DNA of 64,000 bases from Sphingomonas gilva (GTDB taxonomy: Bacteria; Pseudomonadota; Alphaproteobacteria; Sphingomonadales; Sphingomonadaceae), in the NCBI RefSeq assembly GCF_003515075.1, contig NZ_QWLV01000007.1, forward strand, positions 1 to 64,000, given 5' to 3'. A program made the position numbers and the translations under genes. Numbering within the stretch: position 1 is the stretch's first letter; each line of letters starts with the position of its first letter. Positions 60,884-64,000 of the stretch are shown here, one piece after another. The notes under the pieces are model-generated. The model had not been told where the DNA came from. It ran no database searches and saw only the letters and a list, made by a program, of their open reading frames with translations.

Positions 60884-62254
60884 ATGGCCAAACCCCAGAA
60901 GCGTTACGTCTGCCAGTCCTGCGGATCGGTGTCGCACCGCTGGCAGGGGCAATGCGGCGATTGCGGCGAGTGGAACACGCTGGTCGAGGAGGCCGGCGGC
61001 GTGGTCACGCCCTTCCAGGCCAAGCACAACCTGCAATCGGGCGGGCGGGCGGTGGCATTGGTCGGGCTGGACGCGGAATTGTCGCTGCCCGATCGAATGG
61101 CGACCGGCATCGCCGAGCTCGACCGCGCGCTGGGCGGCGGCTTCGTCGTCGGATCGGCGACGCTGATCGGCGGCGATCCGGGGATCGGCAAGTCCACGCT
61201 GCTGTTGCAGGCGGCGGCTCGGCTGGCGAGCGCGGGGCGGCCGGTAGCCTATGTCTCGGGCGAGGAGGCGGCCGATCAGGTGCGGTTGCGCGCGCGGCGG
61301 CTGGGGCTGGGCGCATCGCCCGTGCGATTGGCGGCGGCGACCTCGGTGCGCGACATCCTGACCACCCTGGGAGACGGTCAGCCGCCCGCGATGGTGGTGA
61401 TCGATTCGATCCAGACGATGCATTCGGATTTGATAGAGGGCGCGCCGGGGACGGTCAGCCAGGTGCGCGCCTCGGCCGGCGAGCTGATCCGCTTCGCCAA
61501 GGAGCGCGGCACCGCGGTGGTGCTGGTCGGCCATGTCACCAAGGACGGCAGCCTCGCCGGCCCGCGCGTGCTGGAGCATATGGTCGACACCGTGCTCGCC
61601 TTCGAGGGCGAGCGCAGCCACCAGTACCGCATCCTCCGCGCGATCAAGAACCGCTTCGGCGGCACCGACGAGATCGGCGTGTTCGCGATGGACGATTCCG
61701 GGCTGAGCGAGATCGCCAACCCGTCCGCGCTGTTCCTGACCAGCCGCGAGGAGGGCGTGTCGGGCGCGACGGTGTTCCCCGCGCTCGAAGGCACGCGACC
61801 GGTGCTGGTCGAGGTGCAGGCGCTGACCGTGCGGCTGGCGTCGGGCGCGACGCCCAGGCGCGCGGTGGTCGGCTGGGATTCGGGGCGGCTGGCGATGATC
61901 CTGGCGGTGCTCGAGGCGCGGTGCGGGCTGACCTTCTCCTCCGCCGAGGTCTATCTGGCGATGGCGGGCGGCTACCGCGTGCAGGACCCGGCGGCCGATC
62001 TGGCGGTGGCTGCGGCGCTGGTTTCCGCGCTGTCGGAGCGGCCGGTGGCCGCTGACACCGTGGCGTTCGGCGAGATCGCGCTTTCGGGGGAGATACGGCC
62101 CGTGGCGCACGCCGCGCTGCGCATGAAGGAAGCCGCCAAGCTCGGCTTCGCCCGCGCGCTGACGCCGGCCAACGGCGTTGGCGAGGGGAACGGCATATCG
62201 GTGCAATCCTTCCGCACGCTCGGCGCCTTTGTCGATCATCTGCTCGGACGCTGA
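60884..62254 (+). CDS. radA: DNA repair protein RadA/Sms
   Basis: A 456-residue RecA-like branch-migration ATPase. An N-terminal zinc finger uses Cys10, Cys13, Cys24 and Cys27. The Walker A is GGDPGIGKST (96-105), and the RadA-specific KNRFG motif is IKNRFGGTDEIGVF. A C-terminal Lon-protease-like domain follows (SALSERPVAADTVAFGEIALSGEIRPV). ATG 60884 begins at MAKPQKRYVCQ as in relatives; the frame opens at 60839. Confidence 0.95.
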   Translation: MAKPQKRYVCQSCGSVSHRWQGQCGDCGEWNTLVEEAGGVVTPFQAKHNLQSGGRAVALVGLDAELSLPDRMATGIAELDRALGGGFVVGSATLIGGDPGIGKSTLLLQAAARLASAGRPVAYVSGEEAADQVRLRARRLGLGASPVRLAAATSVRDILTTLGDGQPPAMVVIDSIQTMHSDLIEGAPGTVSQVRASAGELIRFAKERGTAVVLVGHVTKDGSLAGPRVLEHMVDTVLAFEGERSHQYRILRAIKNRFGGTDEIGVFAMDDSGLSEIANPSALFLTSREEGVSGATVFPALEGTRPVLVEVQALTVRLASGATPRRAVVGWDSGRLAMILAVLEARCGLTFSSAEVYLAMAGGYRVQDPAADLAVAAALVSALSERPVAADTVAFGEIALSGEIRPVAHAALRMKEAAKLGFARALTPANGVGEGNGISVQSFRTLGAFVDHLLGR

Positions 62255-62256
62255 CC

Positions 62257-62733
62257 ATGTATGACTTCAGGCCCGTCACCATCGCCGACCTGTCGTTGCT
62301 CAACGACTGGATCGCGCGCCCACATGTCGCGCGCTGGTGGGGTGAGGAGATGTTCGACGAGGCGTATCTTGCGGACGCGCAGTCCGACCTCTGGATAGTA
62401 AGCCTTGAGGGGCGGCCGTTCGCCTTTGCGCAAGACTATGCCGTGCATGGCTTCGGTCCGCATCATTTCGACTATCTCGCGCTCGGCGCGCGGGGGATCG
62501 ACCAGTTCATCGCCGAGGCCGACTTGCTGGAGCAAGGCCATGGCTCCGCGTTCGTGCGGGCGCAGGTCGAGCGGCTGTTCGCGGGCGGCGCGCCGGTGGT
62601 GGGAACCGATCCGCATCCGGACAATGCGCGCGCGATCCGCGCCTATCAGAAAGCGGGTTTCGTGCGCGCCGGCGATCCGCGCGAAACCGCATGGGGCCTG
62701 GCGCAACTGATGGAATGCCGGCCATCGCCATAA
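62257..62733 (+). CDS. GNAT N-acetyltransferase, AAC(6')-like/AlcB-like
   Basis: A 158-residue GNAT-fold enzyme. The opening FRPVTIADLSLLNDWIARPHVARWW, HFDYLALGARGIDQFIAE and TDPHPDNARAIRAYQKAGF are the pattern shared by aminoglycoside 6'-N-acetyltransferases of the AAC(6')-I type and by siderophore-type acetyltransferases. It starts two bases after radA and is probably cotranscribed. Whether the substrate is an aminoglycoside cannot be decided from sequence. Confidence 0.82.
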   Translation: MYDFRPVTIADLSLLNDWIARPHVARWWGEEMFDEAYLADAQSDLWIVSLEGRPFAFAQDYAVHGFGPHHFDYLALGARGIDQFIAEADLLEQGHGSAFVRAQVERLFAGGAPVVGTDPHPDNARAIRAYQKAGFVRAGDPRETAWGLAQLMECRPSP

Positions 62734-62784
62734 CCGTCGCCATGCCGCGTTGACCAGTACAGCCTCGCCACCTACGTCCGCCTG

Positions 62785-63336
62785 ATGGGCCTGACCTCAC
62801 TGGACATCGTCGTATTGCTGCTGGTCGGCGGCGCCGCCGTGCTCGGCGTGATGCGCGGGTTCGTGCATGAGGTGCTGTCGCTCGGCGTGTGGGTGCTGGT
62901 CGTGATCGGGCTGAAGGCGGCGCACACGCCGCTGACCGCCAGCCTCGCCGATGCGGTGGGATCGACCGGAGGCGCTGCGGTGCTGGCCTTCGCGCTGATC
63001 TTCGGGCTGCTCTATTTCGGCGGCAAGCTGATCGCCCGGCGGGTCGGCAAGGGCGTCAGGACGTCGATGGTCGGCCCGGTCGATCGCGCGCTGGGGCTGG
63101 GCTTCGGCGCATTGAAGGGGCTGATCTTCGCCAGCCTCTTGTTCCTGCTGCTGGTGCTCGTCACCGACACCTTCGGCGGCGGCCCGCGCGAACGGCCCGA
63201 ATGGGTGACGACCGCACGGACATATCCGCTGCTCAACGCCACCAGCGGATCGATCGCCGATTTCGTCGAGCGGCGCAGGAAGGGCGAATCGATCTTCGCC
63301 GACGATTCGGCTGCCAATGCGAGCGACGCGAAATGA
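62785..63336 (+). CDS. cvpA: CvpA family membrane protein
   Basis: A 183-residue inner-membrane protein with four hydrophobic segments and the CvpA core SLDIVVLLLVGGAAVLGVMRGFVHEVLSL and GPVDRALGLGFGALKGLIFASLLFLL. The C-terminal tail is hydrophilic. Homologues are linked to colicin V production and cell-envelope stress; the mechanism is unknown. Its stop overlaps the next start. Confidence 0.9.
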   Translation: MGLTSLDIVVLLLVGGAAVLGVMRGFVHEVLSLGVWVLVVIGLKAAHTPLTASLADAVGSTGGAAVLAFALIFGLLYFGGKLIARRVGKGVRTSMVGPVDRALGLGFGALKGLIFASLLFLLLVLVTDTFGGGPRERPEWVTTARTYPLLNATSGSIADFVERRRKGESIFADDSAANASDAK

Positions 63337-63758
63337 GCGCGCCGCTCTACAACAGCGCGTTGCTGAGGCTCGCCGCGACGATCCCGCATGCCGCCCGGCT
63401 GGCCGATCCGCATGCGAGCGTCGAGAAGCGATCGCCGGTATGCGGCAGCCGGGTGACGGTGGATGTGAAGCTGGACGATGCGGGCCGGGTGGCGGAGCTC
63501 GGCCAGCTGGTCCGCGCCTGCGCGCTGGGCCAGGCCTCCGCCTCGCTGATGGGCGCATCGGCGATCGGGCGCGACGCCGGCGAACTCGCCGCCGCGCGCG
63601 ACGCGCTGGCCGGGTGGCTCGCAGGCGCGCGCGGCGATCCGGGCGACTGGCCGGGGCTCGACGTGCTCGCGCCGGCGCGCGATTATCCCGCGCGCCATGC
63701 TTCGATCCGGCTGGCGTTCGAGGCGGTGGCCGAGGCCGCGGAAAAGGCGAGGGGCTGA
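63333..63758 (+). CDS. NifU/IscU-like iron-sulfur scaffold-family protein, incomplete cysteine set
   Basis: A 141-residue protein of the SufU/IscU-like fold (N-terminal YNSALLRLAATIPHAARL; PVCGSRVTVDVKLDD; RACALGQASASL). Two of the usual three cluster-binding cysteines are present (Cys37, Cys63). The third, normally in an R-x-K-C-x-L stretch near the C terminus, is missing (PARHASIRLAFEAV). It is thus doubtful that it assembles clusters as classical scaffolds do. It is coupled by ATGA overlaps to cvpA and to the antiporter gene. Confidence 0.82.
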   Translation: MSAPLYNSALLRLAATIPHAARLADPHASVEKRSPVCGSRVTVDVKLDDAGRVAELGQLVRACALGQASASLMGASAIGRDAGELAAARDALAGWLAGARGDPGDWPGLDVLAPARDYPARHASIRLAFEAVAEAAEKARG

Positions 63759-64000
63759 TGCACGGCGAAGGGGGGACGGCGTCGCTGCTGCACGACGGGG
63801 TGATCCTGTTCGGCTTCGCGTTGGCCTTCGTCCTGATCTTCAGGAAGCTCGGGCTGGGCGCGACGCTGGGCTTTCTCGTCGCCGGCGCGCTGGTCGGGCC
63901 GCAGGCGCTGGGGCTGGTCGGCGAGGCCGAGCGGACGATGGGGATCGCCGAGTTCGGCATCACCCTGCTGCTGTTCCTGGTCGGCCTGGAGCTGAGCCCG
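63758..64000 (+). CDS. Kef-type (CPA2) cation:proton antiporter, N-terminal part
   Basis: Only the first 81 residues fall in the window. They show the N-terminal helices of a monovalent cation:proton antiporter-2: HDGVILFGFALAFVLIFRKLG, GFLVAGALVGPQALGL and EFGITLLLFLVGLELSP, the typical KefB/KefC pattern. It begins on the last base of the scaffold-like gene's stop. TrkA-N domains and glutathione regulation, if any, would lie beyond the edge. Confidence 0.88.
   Translation, partial: MHGEGGTASLLHDGVILFGFALAFVLIFRKLGLGATLGFLVAGALVGPQALGLVGEAERTMGIAEFGITLLLFLVGLELSP

Noticed and set aside
1..64000. tRNA, rRNA or CRISPR
   Set aside because: GGTTCGA-like strings occur only inside coding regions without acceptor stems, and no regularly spaced direct repeats were seen; the intergenic palindromes vary in spacing and are not arrays.

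Overview
The window is a GC-rich chromosomal segment from an alphaproteobacterium, most likely a member of the Sphingomonadaceae (Sphingomonas sensu lato). This is judged from protein content rather than any marker gene: ATGA-coupled operons, a CC_3452-type secreted protein, PHB synthase with an alanine/lysine-rich phasin, a lptC-lptA-lptB-rpoN run, and several families of dispersed palindromic intergenic repeats. There is no rRNA, tRNA, CRISPR array or prophage. The only transposon sequence is the last part of an IS30-type transposase at the left edge.

Region 1 (1-14109) begins with the IS30 remnant, a rifamycin ADP-ribosyltransferase (arr) and a DUF1993 protein. It then holds a hexuronate utilisation regulon. 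A leftward operon runs uxaC-kduI-kduD-kdgK-carboxylesterase, with a LacI-type regulator upstream. uxaA lies rightward, then a class C beta-lactamase-like hydrolase, then a hydratase-exuT pair. Three near-identical 14-bp sites (TGACACCGGTWWCC) sit before uxaC, uxaA and the hydratase-exuT pair and are probably the LacI operators. uxaB and an obvious KDPG aldolase are not in the window.

Region 2 (14118-22350) is redox-flavoured. An exported group I truncated haemoglobin and a DUF3034 barrel are divergent from a blue-copper-like cupredoxin that is translationally coupled to a membrane GGDEF-EAL protein. Next come a three-gene isoquinoline-1-oxidoreductase-type molybdenum hydroxylase with its own dihaem cytochrome, and a hemerythrin-like protein. 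The first four genes look like a periplasmic redox or gas-sensing unit that feeds c-di-GMP signalling.

Region 3 (22585-42914) is mostly core: a class A PBP, CoA transferase plus FAD monooxygenase, an acidic helix-turn-helix protein overlapping an ATP-dependent DNA ligase, glutaminyl cyclase, a two-domain cold-shock protein with a glycine-rich arm, TerC, RNase D, the LPS export genes with rpoN, a nucleoside transporter, a queuosine precursor transporter, argB, yggT, folD and marC. An orphan LexA-type box lies in the rpoN/nucleoside-transporter convergent gap.

Region 4 (43072-47222) is a glycan-modification group: GT-C membrane glycosyltransferase, GtrA flippase, methyltransferase and GtrB-like polyprenyl-phosphate glycosyltransferase. 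Region 5 (47286-57517) carries a Phd/VapC-type toxin-antitoxin pair under a palindromic operator, the bifunctional RelA/SpoT protein, an HxlR regulator, a 30-residue holin-like-toxin-type peptide gene in a structured RNA context, an AlaC-type aminotransferase, phaC, phasin, clpS and a Crp/Fnr regulator. Region 6 (57638-64000) has murA, two small disordered proteins, DUF3297, a second ATP-dependent DNA ligase, radA, a GNAT acetyltransferase, cvpA, a NifU-like protein and the start of a Kef-type antiporter.

Four families of 90-140 bp inverted-repeat elements (A-D below) occupy most intergenic gaps longer than about 90 bp.
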